Positions 8,140 through 16,850 of a stretch of 64,000 nt of DNA are shown here, one piece after another (position 1 is the first letter of the stretch; every line of letters starts with the position of its first letter). The notes under the pieces were generated by a model. It ran no database searches. It was given only the letters and a program-made list of their open reading frames with translations, and was not told the DNA's origin. The translations under genes and the position numbers were made by a program. Origin of the DNA: Burkholderia sp. Bp9142 (GTDB lineage Bacteria; Pseudomonadota; Gammaproteobacteria; Burkholderiales; Burkholderiaceae); NCBI RefSeq assembly GCF_003853415.1, contig NZ_QTPP01000002.1, forward strand, positions 248,001 through 312,000, in the 5' to 3' direction.

Positions 8140-10761
8140 ATGCTATGCGCCACCACTGAACAATCTATGTCTTCCCGCCACCCTGGGCCGCCCGGCCGTG
8201 CCGCGGCGGCGATCGCCCGTGTGGCGACGCTGATCCGCAACGAGCGCGTGCTGTCGCCGCTGCTCGCGCTCGGCATCGGCCTGCTGCTGATCGTGGTGTT
8301 CCAGCACCTGTCCGAATCCGTTGACTACCGGTCGGTGATCCGCCAGCTGCGCCACCTGTCCGCGGGCGAATGGGGCGCGTCGCTGGCCGCGACGGCCCTC
8401 AGCTATCTCGCGCTCGTCGCCCGCGATGCGGTCGGCCTGCGCTACGTCGCCGCCAGGGTGCCGCGCGCCGCGCTGTGGATCGGCGCGATCGCCGGCTCCG
8501 CGCTCGGCAACGCGACCGGCTTCGGCGCGCTGACGGGCGGCGCGGTGCGTGCGCGCGTGTACGGCGTGTCGGGTGTCACGCCCGCGCAGATCGGCCGGAT
8601 GACGGTATTCACCAGCGGCACGCTCGCGCTCGCGCTGGTGCTGATGACGGCGGTCGGCATGGTCTGCGTGCCGCGCACGCTCGCCGCGATGCTGCATGTC
8701 GCGCCCGGCATGCTCATGTGGGGCGGTGCCGCGCTGCTCGTGGTGCTGGCCGTGATGACGATGACGTGCGGCAACACCGCCCGCCCGGTCGTCACGCGCT
8801 TCAAATGGCTGTCGTTCGACGTGCCCGCGCGGCGCGACCTCGTCGCGCAGGTCGCCTACGCGGTGCTCGACGTCGTGGCCGCGGGCCTGACGCTGTGGGT
8901 ATTGCTGCCGGCTGCGCCGGTCGGCTTCCCGACCTTCATCACCGTGTATGCGGCCGCGCTGCTGCTCGGGATGATCGGCCATACACCGGGCGGGATCGGC
9001 GTGTTCGAGGCCGCGATGGTCTTCACGCTGGGCCGCGAAGTGCCCGCGCATGCGATGGTCGCCGCGCTGATCGCCTACCGCGCGATCTACTTCGGCGTGC
9101 CGCTCGTGCTGTCGGCCGGCCTGCTGGCCAGCTTCGAGGGCCGCGCGCTGCGGCGCCGGCTCGTGTCGCGGCAGGCCGCGCGCGTGTCGCAACTGGCGCC
9201 GCTGTTCCTGAGCCTCGTGACCTTTGCGGTCGGCGGGATGCTGGTGATCTCGAGCGCGACGCCCGCGTTCTGGCACCGGATCGCGATCCTGCGCGGCATC
9301 GTCCCGCTGTGGGTGCTCGAAGGCTCGCAGGTGATCTGCAGCGTACTGGGCGTCGCCCTGCTGTTCGTCGCGCGCGGGCTGCTGCGCCGCCTCGACGGCG
9401 CATGGTGGATGACCTTCGCGCTGACGCTCGCGAGCCTCGCGCTGTCGCTCGCGAAGGGGCTCGCATTCGTCGAGGCCGGCGTGCTCGGCACGCTGCTGGT
9501 GCTGCTGCTCGTCAGCCGACGCCGCTTCAACCGTCACTCGTCGCTGCTCGCCGAGCGCTTCACGGTGAGCTGGTTCGTGTCGGTGACGATGGTGCTCGTG
9601 CTCGCCGTGTGGGTGCTGTGCTTCGCGTTCCGCGACGTGCCGTACACGCGCGATCTGTGGTCGCATTTCGCGTTCGACGAGCGTGCGCCGCGGGCGCTGC
9701 GCGCGACGCTGGCGGCCGGCGTGTTCGTCGCGCTGTTCGCGCTGTGGCAACTGCTGCGCCCGGCGCCCGGCCGTTTCGTGACGCCGGTCGCGCAGGATCT
9801 GCTCGATGCGGAGCAAATCATCCGCGCGCAGGAATGCAGCGATGCGGGCCTCGCGCTGATGGGCGACAAGTCGTTCCTGTTCTCCGAGTCGCGCCGCGCG
9901 TTCCTGATGTACGCGAAACACGGCCGCACGTGGGCCGCGCTGCACGATCCGGTCGGCCCGCGTGAGGAATGGCCGGCGCTGATCGGCAAGTTCATCGCGC
10001 TGGCGCACGCGCACAGCGGCCGCGCGGCGTTCTACCAGGTGCGCGCGAACGCGCTGCCGCTGTATCTCGACGCGGGGCTCACGCTGATGAAGCTCGGCGA
10101 GGAAGCGCATATCGCGCTCGACCGGTTCGACCTGAAGGGTTCGAACCGGTCGCACCTGCGCTATGCGCTGCGCCGCGGCGACAAGGACGCGCTGACGGTC
10201 GAGGTGATCGCACCGCCCGACGTGCCGGCCGCGCTGCCGTCGCTGCGCGACATCTCCGACGGCTGGCTCGACAGCCGCGACGCGCGCGAGAAGAGCTTCT
10301 CGGTGGCCGCGTTCCACGACGGCTATCTCGCGACGCAGTCGGTGATGCTGGTGCGCCAGGCCGACAAGCCGATCGCCTTCGTCACGTTCATGACGACCGA
10401 TCTCAACACCGAGGCGACCGTCGGCGTGATGCGCCATCTGCCGGACGCGTCGCCGTATGCGATGGAGTATCTGTTTACGCAGCTCGCGCTGCATCTGAAG
10501 GAAGCGGGGTTCCGCAAGCTCAGCCTGGGCATCGCGCCGTTCTCGGGGATGGGGGCGGCGAAGATGCCGTCGCCGTGGCACCGGTTCGGACTGATGGTCT
10601 GGCGCTTCGGCGGCCGCTTCTACAACTTCCGTGGCTTGCGTGCATTCAAGAGCAAGTTCGAGCCGCACTGGGAGCCGCGCTATCTCGCGGCCTCGGGCTC
10701 GGTCGGCGTGTTCGTCACGCTCGCGGATCTGTCCCTGCTGGCTGGAGGTCGGCGTTCATGA
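8140..10761 (+). CDS. mprF: MprF/LpiA lysyl-phosphatidylglycerol synthase and flippase
   Basis: Inner-membrane protein that transfers an amino acid, normally lysine from lysyl-tRNA, to phosphatidylglycerol and flips the product to the outer leaflet, lowering the negative surface charge and giving resistance to cationic peptides and acid. At 873 residues it has the full two-part form: about a dozen hydrophobic segments over roughly residues 30-550 (flippase, UPF0104-type, including an H-x-PGGIG-type loop near 280) and a cytosolic DUF2156 aminoacyltransferase domain over the last 320 residues. ATG 8140 gives the longest frame; ATG 8167 would remove nine residues, and neither has a clear ribosome site. 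It overlaps acvB by four bases (ATGA), so the two are translationally coupled. The amino-acid specificity cannot be read from sequence. Confidence 0.93.
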   Translation: MLCATTEQSMSSRHPGPPGRAAAAIARVATLIRNERVLSPLLALGIGLLLIVVFQHLSESVDYRSVIRQLRHLSAGEWGASLAATALSYLALVARDAVGLRYVAARVPRAALWIGAIAGSALGNATGFGALTGGAVRARVYGVSGVTPAQIGRMTVFTSGTLALALVLMTAVGMVCVPRTLAAMLHVAPGMLMWGGAALLVVLAVMTMTCGNTARPVVTRFKWLSFDVPARRDLVAQVAYAVLDVVAAGLTLWVLLPAAPVGFPTFITVYAAALLLGMIGHTPGGIGVFEAAMVFTLGREVPAHAMVAALIAYRAIYFGVPLVLSAGLLASFEGRALRRRLVSRQAARVSQLAPLFLSLVTFAVGGMLVISSATPAFWHRIAILRGIVPLWVLEGSQVICSVLGVALLFVARGLLRRLDGAWWMTFALTLASLALSLAKGLAFVEAGVLGTLLVLLLVSRRRFNRHSSLLAERFTVSWFVSVTMVLVLAVWVLCFAFRDVPYTRDLWSHFAFDERAPRALRATLAAGVFVALFALWQLLRPAPGRFVTPVAQDLLDAEQIIRAQECSDAGLALMGDKSFLFSESRRAFLMYAKHGRTWAALHDPVGPREEWPALIGKFIALAHAHSGRAAFYQVRANALPLYLDAGLTLMKLGEEAHIALDRFDLKGSNRSHLRYALRRGDKDALTVEVIAPPDVPAALPSLRDISDGWLDSRDAREKSFSVAAFHDGYLATQSVMLVRQADKPIAFVTFMTTDLNTEATVGVMRHLPDASPYAMEYLFTQLALHLKEAGFRKLSLGIAPFSGMGAAKMPSPWHRFGLMVWRFGGRFYNFRGLRAFKSKFEPHWEPRYLAASGSVGVFVTLADLSLLAGGRRS

Positions 10762-12038
10762 TGTTGAAGAAGGGTATCGCACAGGCGGCAGTCGCTTGCG
10801 CGGGAATGATGCTGGCCGGCGCCGCGCTCGCGGCCCAGCCGGCGGCGGCGAAACCGGAAACCGTGTCGGGCGGCCGTTACGGCCCCGTGACCGTGACGAA
10901 GCCGAGCGGCCCGCTGCGCGGCTTCGTCGTGCTGTTCTCGCGTGAGCGCGGCTGGGGTGCCGCCGACCAGCAGGCGGCCGACGCACTCGCGAAAGCGGGC
11001 GCGATGACCGTCGGTGTGGATTCGGAGCGCTATGCGGCGAACCTCGCCGCGAAGCAGGAAACCTGTCACCACCTCGACGGCGACGCCGAGGCCGTCAGCC
11101 ACCAGCTCGAACGCCTCGCGCAATCGGCGCGCTACTACACGCCGATCGTCGCGGGCGTGGGCCAGGGCGGCGCGATCGCGAAGCAGATCCTGTCGATGGC
11201 GCCCGAGAGCACCATCGCGGGCGTGGTGTCGGTCGAGCCGGCCGCGAAGCTCGACGCGCGCTTCAAGCCGTGCCCGCCCGATCCGACGATCGTGCGTCGC
11301 GCGATGCCGGGTTTCGTCGAAACGGCCGCGGCAGGCAACACCGCGAAGCTCGTGTCGCTCGTCACGTCGCACCTGCACGACACCACCAGCAGCGACGAGC
11401 TCGACGTGTCGGACCTGCCGCTCGTCGAACTGCCGGCCAAGGGCGGCAGCGACCGCCTCGCGATCGTGATCTCGGGCGACGGCGGCTGGCGCGATCTCGA
11501 CAAGACGATCGCCGAGGCGCTGCAGCGCGACGGCGTGTCGGTGGTCGGCATCGACAGCCTGCGCTACTTCTGGAGCGAGAAGCCGCCCGCGCAGGTGAGC
11601 CGCGACCTGGCGCGCGTGATGCGCACGTACCTGGCGCGCTGGCATGCGAATCGCGTGGCGCTGGTCGGCTATTCGTTCGGCGCGGACGTGATGCCGTTCG
11701 CGTACAACCGGCTGCCGGCCGACCTGCGCGACAAGGTCTCGGTGATGTCGCTGCTCGGCTTCGCGCCGGCGGCGGATTTCCAGATCCGCGTGACGGGCTG
11801 GCTCGGGATGCCGGCGAGCGACCAGGCGATGAAGGTCGCGCCGGAAATCGCGAAGGTGCCGCCGCGGCTCGTGCAGTGCTTCTACGGTGCGCAAGAGCAG
11901 GACACGATGTGTCCCGCGCTCGTGAATACCGGCGCCGACGTGATCAAGACGGGGGGCGACCACCACTTCGGCCACGACTACATCGCGCTCGAGAAGAAGA
12001 TCCTCGGCGGGTTCGGCAAGCCGGTCGCGGCGCGCTGA
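10758..12038 (+). CDS. acvB: AcvB/VirJ-family periplasmic lipid hydrolase
   Basis: A secreted protein of 426 residues with an N-terminal signal peptide (basic MMLKK start, hydrophobic core, Ala-x-Ala cleavage site near residue 25). The C-terminal half is the VirJ alpha/beta-hydrolase domain with a GYSFG nucleophile elbow around residue 310; the N-terminal half is the extra domain that distinguishes AcvB from VirJ. Agrobacterium AcvB is reported to hydrolyse lysyl-phosphatidylglycerol, and the Rhizobium homologue AtvA lies in an operon with the MprF homologue LpiA. The same arrangement is seen here: the ATG overlaps the mprF stop as ATGA, with a GGAGG ribosome site at 10744-10748. It probably tunes the level of the lipid made by MprF. 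Confidence 0.9.
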   Translation: MMLKKGIAQAAVACAGMMLAGAALAAQPAAAKPETVSGGRYGPVTVTKPSGPLRGFVVLFSRERGWGAADQQAADALAKAGAMTVGVDSERYAANLAAKQETCHHLDGDAEAVSHQLERLAQSARYYTPIVAGVGQGGAIAKQILSMAPESTIAGVVSVEPAAKLDARFKPCPPDPTIVRRAMPGFVETAAAGNTAKLVSLVTSHLHDTTSSDELDVSDLPLVELPAKGGSDRLAIVISGDGGWRDLDKTIAEALQRDGVSVVGIDSLRYFWSEKPPAQVSRDLARVMRTYLARWHANRVALVGYSFGADVMPFAYNRLPADLRDKVSVMSLLGFAPAADFQIRVTGWLGMPASDQAMKVAPEIAKVPPRLVQCFYGAQEQDTMCPALVNTGADVIKTGGDHHFGHDYIALEKKILGGFGKPVAAR

Positions 12039-12086
12039 ACGCCGGCGCCCGCTGCGCGGCGGGCGCGGTGCTCGCGGTTGATCGGA

Positions 12087-12108
12087 CGGGCGGCCTGCGG
12101 GCCGCCCG
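12087..12108 (+). terminator. Hairpin terminator after acvB
   Basis: A perfect 9-bp GC stem (12087-12095 with 12100-12108) with a 4-base loop lies 49 bases past the acvB stop and is followed by a T-rich stretch (ttcatttct). It sits between acvB and the convergent DUF934 gene and may serve both, although the minus-strand side has no T-run. Confidence 0.6.
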
Positions 12109-12111
12109 CCT

Positions 12112-12570
12112 TCATTTCTCCGCCAGCATCGCGGCGTCCTGCCGCGGCGGTGCGGTTCTCGCATCGCGCTGGTAAAAGCCGGGAAACCTGTCGAGCTGCC
12201 GGCGGGCGGCCGCGACGTCCGCATCGGCGCCGAGCACCGCGCTCGAAAACCCCGTGCGTTCCATCAGCAGCAACTGGTCGATCAGCACGTCGCCCGTCGC
12301 GCGCAGGTCGCCGGCGAAGCCGAAGCGCTTGCGCAGAAGGTACGCCTGGCTGTATGCGCGGCCGTCGGTGAAGGACGGGAAATGCAGGTCGATGCGCGCG
12401 GCCTGCGCGATTCGTGCGGCGAGCGGCGGCAGTTCCTCGTCGTTGGCGATCGTCAGGATCGTGAGCGTCGCGGTGTCGGGCGCGTTCGTATCGTCGGCGT
12501 GTGCGGCCGGCGTCAGCAGCCGGATGCGTGCGTTCGCGCTCGCGTGAGCGTTTTCGTCGGTCGGTTTCAT
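12112..12570 (-). CDS. DUF934 protein of sulfite/nitrite reductase operon
   Basis: A 152-residue cytoplasmic DUF934 protein, a family encoded next to cysI in many beta-proteobacteria and thought to help sulfite reduction; its biochemical role is not known. The conserved core spans about residues 55-140, including the LHFPSFTDGRAYSQAYLLR region and RTGFSS further on. The start ATG overlaps the stop of the upstream CysI-like gene (ATGA), so the two are translated together. No cofactor motif is visible. No cysH, cysD or cysN follows here, in contrast to the usual complete sulfate assimilation operon, so this may be an accessory copy. Confidence 0.88.
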   Translation of the reverse strand: MKPTDENAHASANARIRLLTPAAHADDTNAPDTATLTILTIANDEELPPLAARIAQAARIDLHFPSFTDGRAYSQAYLLRKRFGFAGDLRATGDVLIDQLLLMERTGFSSAVLGADADVAAARRQLDRFPGFYQRDARTAPPRQDAAMLAEK

Positions 12571-14351
12571 ACGTGCTCCGCCTGGTGACGTGCGTCGTTT
12601 GCCGCCGCCTTGAAGGGCTCGGCGCCGATGCGGCGCACCGTGTCGATGAATCGTTCGCTGCGGCCGTCGGCGTCGAGCCGCGCGTCGAGATACGCGTTGA
12701 CGAGCGCGTCCACGACATCGACGATCTCGTCCGCCGAGAACGACGGGCCGATTACCTTGCCCGGTCGCGCCGGGCCGCTCGCACTCGAACCGTCCGAGCC
12801 GCCGAGCGTCACCTGGTACCACTCCGCGCCGTCCTTGTCGACGCCGAGGATGCCGATGTGCCCGCTGTGATGGTGGCCGCACGAGTTGATGCAGCCGCTG
12901 ATGTGCAGGTCGATGTCGCCGACGTCGTGCAGCATGTCCAGATCCTGGAACCGCTCGGCGATCGCGTCGGCGATCGGGATCGAGCGCGCGTTCGCGAGCG
13001 CGCAGAAGTCGCCGCCCGGGCATGCGATCATGTCGGTCAGGAGTCCGACGTTCGCGCTGGCAAGACCGACGGCGCGCGCGTGTTCCCACAGCAGGAACAG
13101 GTCGTCGACGTGCACCCACGGCAGCACCACGTTCTGCGCATGCGTGACGCGTGCCTCGCCGGCCGAGAAGCGGTCGGCGAGCTCGGCGAGCGCGTCGAGC
13201 TGCTCGGGCGACGCGTCGCCGGGCGCCTGCAGGCGGCGCTTGAACGACAGCGTGACGATGCGCAGCGTGCGATCGCGGTGCGCGGCGGCGTTGCGCGCGA
13301 GCCAGCGCGCGAAGGCCGGGTGGCGATTGGCGTGCGCGGCCATGCGCGCTTCGGCTTCCTGCAGGTCGAGCGCGCGCGGCGTGAGATGCGGCGGCACGAA
13401 CGATGCCGCGATGCGGTCGAACTCGGCCTGCGGGATCGTGTGCGGGCCGCCGTCGTGCTCGACGATCTGGCGGAACTCTTCCTCGACGTCGTCGATATAG
13501 CGCTGTCCCTCGCTCTTCACGAGGATCTTGATGCGCGCCTTGTACTTGTTGTCGCGCCGCCCGTAGCGGTTGTACACGCGCACGATCGCCTCGATGTAGT
13601 TCATCACGTGCCGCCACGGCAGGAACGCGCGCAGCAGCGTCGCGATCAGCGGCGTGCGGCCCATGCCGCCGCCGGCGCTCACGCGAAAGCCGAGTTCGCC
13701 AGCGTCGTTGCGCACGAGCCTCAGCCCGACGTCGTGCCAGTCGGTCGCCGCACGGTCCTCGGCCGCGCCGGTGATCGCGATCTTGAACTTGCGCGGCAGG
13801 AACGCGAACTCCGGATGCAGCGTCGTCCACTGGCGCATCACTTCGGCGAACGGGCGCGGATCGGCGATCTCGTCCGGCGCGACGCCCGCGCGCTCGTCGC
13901 ACGAAATGTTGCGGATGCAGTTGCCGCTCGTCTGGATCCCGTGCATGTCGACGGTCGCGAGCAGGTCCATCACGTCGGCCGCCTTCGCGAGCGGAATCCA
14001 GTTGAACTGCACGTTGGTGCGCGTCGTGAAGTGCGCGTTGCGGGTCGGCAGGCGCAGCGTGCCGAGCAGCGCCTGCGCGTCGCAGGCGGCGCGATAGGTG
14101 GCGTCGTCGGGCACGTCGTAGTCGCGCGCGATCCGCGCGAGCACGCGCAGTTGCGCGCTCGACAGTTCGCCGTACGGCACGGCGACACGCAGCATCGGCG
14201 CATGGCGCTGCACGTACCAGCCGTTCTGCAGGCGCAACGGGCGGAACGCGTCCTCGCTCAGCGAGCCGTGCTGCCAGCGTTCGAGCTGGTCGCGGAACTG
14301 GGCGGCGCGGCTGTGCACGAGCGCCCGGTCGAAATCGGTATATCGGTACAT
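12567..14351 (-). CDS. cysI: CysI-type nitrite/sulfite reductase, haemoprotein
   Basis: Cytoplasmic sirohaem enzyme of 594 residues that reduces sulfite to sulfide or nitrite to ammonium. It shows the two ferredoxin-like half-domains, the substrate-binding TTRTNVQ and GNCIRNISCD motifs, and the paired cysteine motifs that bind the [4Fe-4S]/sirohaem centre (CPGGDFC near 445 and SGCINSCGHH near 487). The start at 14351 gives the MYRYTDFDRAL N-terminus usual for this group; the frame stays open another 62 codons upstream but that stretch is low-complexity. No good ribosome site is visible. It shares a four-base overlap with DUF934. The genome fragment thus carries two sirohaem reductases (NirB and this one) within 15 kb. 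Sulfite versus nitrite preference cannot be assigned firmly. Confidence 0.9.
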   Translation of the reverse strand: MYRYTDFDRALVHSRAAQFRDQLERWQHGSLSEDAFRPLRLQNGWYVQRHAPMLRVAVPYGELSSAQLRVLARIARDYDVPDDATYRAACDAQALLGTLRLPTRNAHFTTRTNVQFNWIPLAKAADVMDLLATVDMHGIQTSGNCIRNISCDERAGVAPDEIADPRPFAEVMRQWTTLHPEFAFLPRKFKIAITGAAEDRAATDWHDVGLRLVRNDAGELGFRVSAGGGMGRTPLIATLLRAFLPWRHVMNYIEAIVRVYNRYGRRDNKYKARIKILVKSEGQRYIDDVEEEFRQIVEHDGGPHTIPQAEFDRIAASFVPPHLTPRALDLQEAEARMAAHANRHPAFARWLARNAAAHRDRTLRIVTLSFKRRLQAPGDASPEQLDALAELADRFSAGEARVTHAQNVVLPWVHVDDLFLLWEHARAVGLASANVGLLTDMIACPGGDFCALANARSIPIADAIAERFQDLDMLHDVGDIDLHISGCINSCGHHHSGHIGILGVDKDGAEWYQVTLGGSDGSSASGPARPGKVIGPSFSADEIVDVVDALVNAYLDARLDADGRSERFIDTVRRIGAEPFKAAANDARHQAEHV

Positions 14352-14550
14352 GACGTGATACGCGAGAGGAGCGGCGGCGCGGGAAGGCGCGCCGCTCGGG
14401 AGGGGACGTTGCGACGGGTGTCGGGCAACCGGAGACAGCGTAGGGAACGCGGGGCGGCGGGACAAGCAGCAGATCGGAACGAAAAGGGCGCAGCAGATCG
14501 GTAGCGCGCCGGTGAACGCCGGGCATGCGCCGCGCATGCCCGCGTCAGGC

Positions 14551-14952
14551 TCAGGCTTGTGCTTGTGCGTCGACGATCAACGCCGGATCGAGTGCGCGGA
14601 TGCGCTGGTCGACGAAGTAGCCGCCGCCTTCCTGGTAGCGCAGGAACAGGCGGCCGCACGACACGCAGCGGCTGATGTTGCAGCGGTTGTACGGAAAGTG
14701 GCGCGGCGCGATCGGCGCGTCGTCGGACCCGTAGCGCGTGCCGGCCGGATGGTATTCGTCGTAGGTCGGCTCGCGGTCGTCGGGCGGCGCGAGCGTCGCC
14801 ACTTCGGCGAGCTGCGTGCCCTGCAGCGACAGCGGCAGGCTCGTCCAGCCGGCAAGCGGAGCCTTCGTGCAGGTGCACGGCTGCGTGACGCCGGCGGCTT
14901 CGGCCGCGCGCTTCAGCAGCGCGGCGTGATCGAGGTAGGGCAATGCGCTCAT
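14551..14952 (-). CDS. Conserved Cys-rich hypothetical protein
   Basis: A 133-residue soluble protein without a family I recognise by name. It has one Cys-x-Cys pair near residue 28 and a C-x4-C-x2-C group near residues 90-100 (in RCNISRCVSCGRLF), which suggests a bound metal such as zinc. The C-terminal region is rich in aromatic and charged residues and looks like a genuine folded domain. It is transcribed toward the CysI-like gene, which starts 199 bases downstream, and sits 86 bases from the end of the PdxR-type regulator. It could be part of the same transcript as cysI, but the gap leaves room for a separate cysI promoter. Confidence 0.7.
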   Translation of the reverse strand: MSALPYLDHAALLKRAAEAAGVTQPCTCTKAPLAGWTSLPLSLQGTQLAEVATLAPPDDREPTYDEYHPAGTRYGSDDAPIAPRHFPYNRCNISRCVSCGRLFLRYQEGGGYFVDQRIRALDPALIVDAQAQA

Positions 14953-15038
14953 GAGATGGGGGGGCGTGCGAAGGAGCGAAGGGGCTTGCACTGTAACCCG
15001 TGTGCGCGTCGGCTGCACGGCGTCGGCCGGCGTGCGGC

Positions 15039-16472
15039 TCAACCGGCCTTGCGTACCGTCGGCTCCGCGACCAGCTCGCCGAGCACGCGGATCGCGCGTT
15101 CGATGTCGCGGCTCCACGGATGGCCGAAGTTCACGCGCACGCAGCGCTCGAAGCCGTGCGCGGCCGAGAACAGCGGCCCTGGCGCGAAGCTGATGCCGCG
15201 CGCGATCGCCCGGCGATGCAGCTCCATCGCGTCGATCGCATCGGGAAACGACAGCCACAGGAAATACCCGCCGTCCGGCCGCACCCACTCCGCGCCGGGC
15301 GGCAGCCAGCGCCGCAGCGCGTCGTCCATGCGGGCGAGCTGCGTCTGCAGCGCGCCGCGCAGCTTGCGCAGGTGACGATCGTAGCCGCCATGCTCCAGAT
15401 AGTTCGCGATGCCTGCCTGCGCGGGAATGCTTGCCGACAGCGTGGTCATCAGCTTGAGCCGCTGCACCTTTTCCGCGAAACGGCCGGCGGCGGCCCAGCC
15501 GATCCGGTAGCCGGGCGCAAGCGTCTTCGAGAACGAACTGCAATGCATCACGAGGCCGTGCCGGTCGAAGGCGCGCGCGGGCAGCGGGTAGTCGGGGCCG
15601 AAATGCAGCTCGCCGTACACGTCGTCCTCGATCAGCGGCACCTCGCGCGCGGCAAGCATCTCCACGAGCGCGCGCTTCTTGTCGACCGGCAGCGTGACGC
15701 CGGTCGGGTTCTGGAAATTGGTCATGAACCAGCACGCGCGGATGTCGTGCCGGTCGAGCGCGTTCGCGAGCGCATCGAGATCGAGGCCCGTGCGCGGATC
15801 GACGGGAATCTCGACCGCGCGCAGGTCGAGCCGCTCGATCGCCTGCAGCGCCGCATAGAAGCCGGGCGATTCGACCGCCACGACGTCGCCGGGCCGCGTA
15901 ACCGCCATCAGGCACAGGTTGAGTGCTTCGAGCGCGCCGTTCGTAACGACGATATCTTCGACGGGCTGGGCGATGCCGGTCGCCAGATAGCGCCGTGCGA
16001 TCTGCTGGCGTAGCGCCTCGTTGCCGGGCGGCAGGTCGACGACCGTGCTCCACGGGCTGACGAGCCGCGTCGCCTGCGCGAGCGACTTCGCGAGGCGCGG
16101 CAGCGGAAACAGCTGCGGCGACGGGAAGGCGGAGCCGAGCGGCACGATGCCGGGCTGCGTCGCGGCGTCGAGCACCGAGAACACGAGATCGCTGATATCG
16201 ACCTTGCGCGTCTCGCCGGCGCGGCTCGCGCGGCGTTTCACGGGCGGGTTCGCCGCCGGGCCCGCGCCCGGCGCGACGTAATAGCCGGAGCGTTCGCGTG
16301 CGCGGATCAGCCCCCACTGTTCGAGCAGGTAGTACGCGCGAAACACCGTCGACTGGCTCACGCCATGCTGCGCGATGATCTGCCGAAGCGACGGCAGGCG
16401 CGTGCCGACCGCGAGGTTGCCGTGGCGGATTTCGTCGGCGATCGTGTGGGCGAGGGTTTCGTAGCGTTTCAT
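15039..16472 (-). CDS. MocR/PdxR-type GntR regulator with aminotransferase domain
   Basis: A 477-residue transcription factor of the MocR type. Residues 1-75 form a GntR winged helix-turn-helix (LPSLRQIIAQHGVSQSTVFRAY), followed by a fold-type I aminotransferase domain that binds pyridoxal phosphate; the Schiff-base lysine is in SSFSKTLAPGYRIGW near residue 316. These proteins usually sense PLP or an amine-PLP adduct and control a neighbouring gene. Start at ATG 16472 was preferred over GTG 16490 because it begins right before the winged helix. The only neighbour it could control divergently is the broken transporter region at 16.6-16.85 kb; its true target may have been lost there or may lie elsewhere. 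Confidence 0.9.
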   Translation of the reverse strand: MKRYETLAHTIADEIRHGNLAVGTRLPSLRQIIAQHGVSQSTVFRAYYLLEQWGLIRARERSGYYVAPGAGPAANPPVKRRASRAGETRKVDISDLVFSVLDAATQPGIVPLGSAFPSPQLFPLPRLAKSLAQATRLVSPWSTVVDLPPGNEALRQQIARRYLATGIAQPVEDIVVTNGALEALNLCLMAVTRPGDVVAVESPGFYAALQAIERLDLRAVEIPVDPRTGLDLDALANALDRHDIRACWFMTNFQNPTGVTLPVDKKRALVEMLAAREVPLIEDDVYGELHFGPDYPLPARAFDRHGLVMHCSSFSKTLAPGYRIGWAAAGRFAEKVQRLKLMTTLSASIPAQAGIANYLEHGGYDRHLRKLRGALQTQLARMDDALRRWLPPGAEWVRPDGGYFLWLSFPDAIDAMELHRRAIARGISFAPGPLFSAAHGFERCVRVNFGHPWSRDIERAIRVLGELVAEPTVRKAG

Positions 16473-16631
16473 CGGTGCGGACGGGCGCACGTGGCCGCCG
16501 CGCGCGGGGCCGGTGCGGCGCCGTGCCGGCGGGCGCGGCTCAGGCGCATTGTCCGACGAGCAGCCCGAAAAGGAAAGCGCGACGGCCGCGGCGCGTCGCG
16601 CTGTCCCGGCGCCGCCGATGCTTGCGCTGCG

Positions 16632-16848
16632 TCAGGCCGCGTTCGGCTCCGCGTTGCGGCCGTTCGCGCCGTCGCGCAGCGGCGGCAGCGGCTCGACCTT
16701 GCCGACGACGAACAGGTACGACAGCGCGCCGACCACGCACAGCGCACCGGCGACGGCGAGCGGCACGACGAACGAGCCCTTCGTGATCGACAGCATCACG
16801 CCGGTGAACGTCATGATGAAGATGCAGGCGAGCCTGTTGCGAGCCTTT
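16632..16848 (-). pseudogene. C-terminal relic of an MFS anion symporter
   Basis: On the minus strand about 70 codons encode the last transmembrane region and tail of an anion:cation symporter-type MFS protein (ITKGSFVVPLAVAGALC, then SYLFVVGKVEPLPPL), ending in a normal stop at 16632. The similarity starts abruptly near 16840-16848, a few bases from the start codon of the FadR-type gene on the other strand, and no upstream transporter sequence exists. The rest of the gene, expected to be more than 1 kb, is missing. A deletion ending next to the regulator start explains the layout best. The family call is by recognition of the C-terminal helix and tail only. Confidence 0.65.
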
Positions 16849-16850
16849 CG

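Noticed and set aside
12501..14504. 667-codon plus-strand frame over the CysI-like gene
   Set aside because: The minus strand shows complete sirohaem reductase motifs; the plus frame is a shadow.
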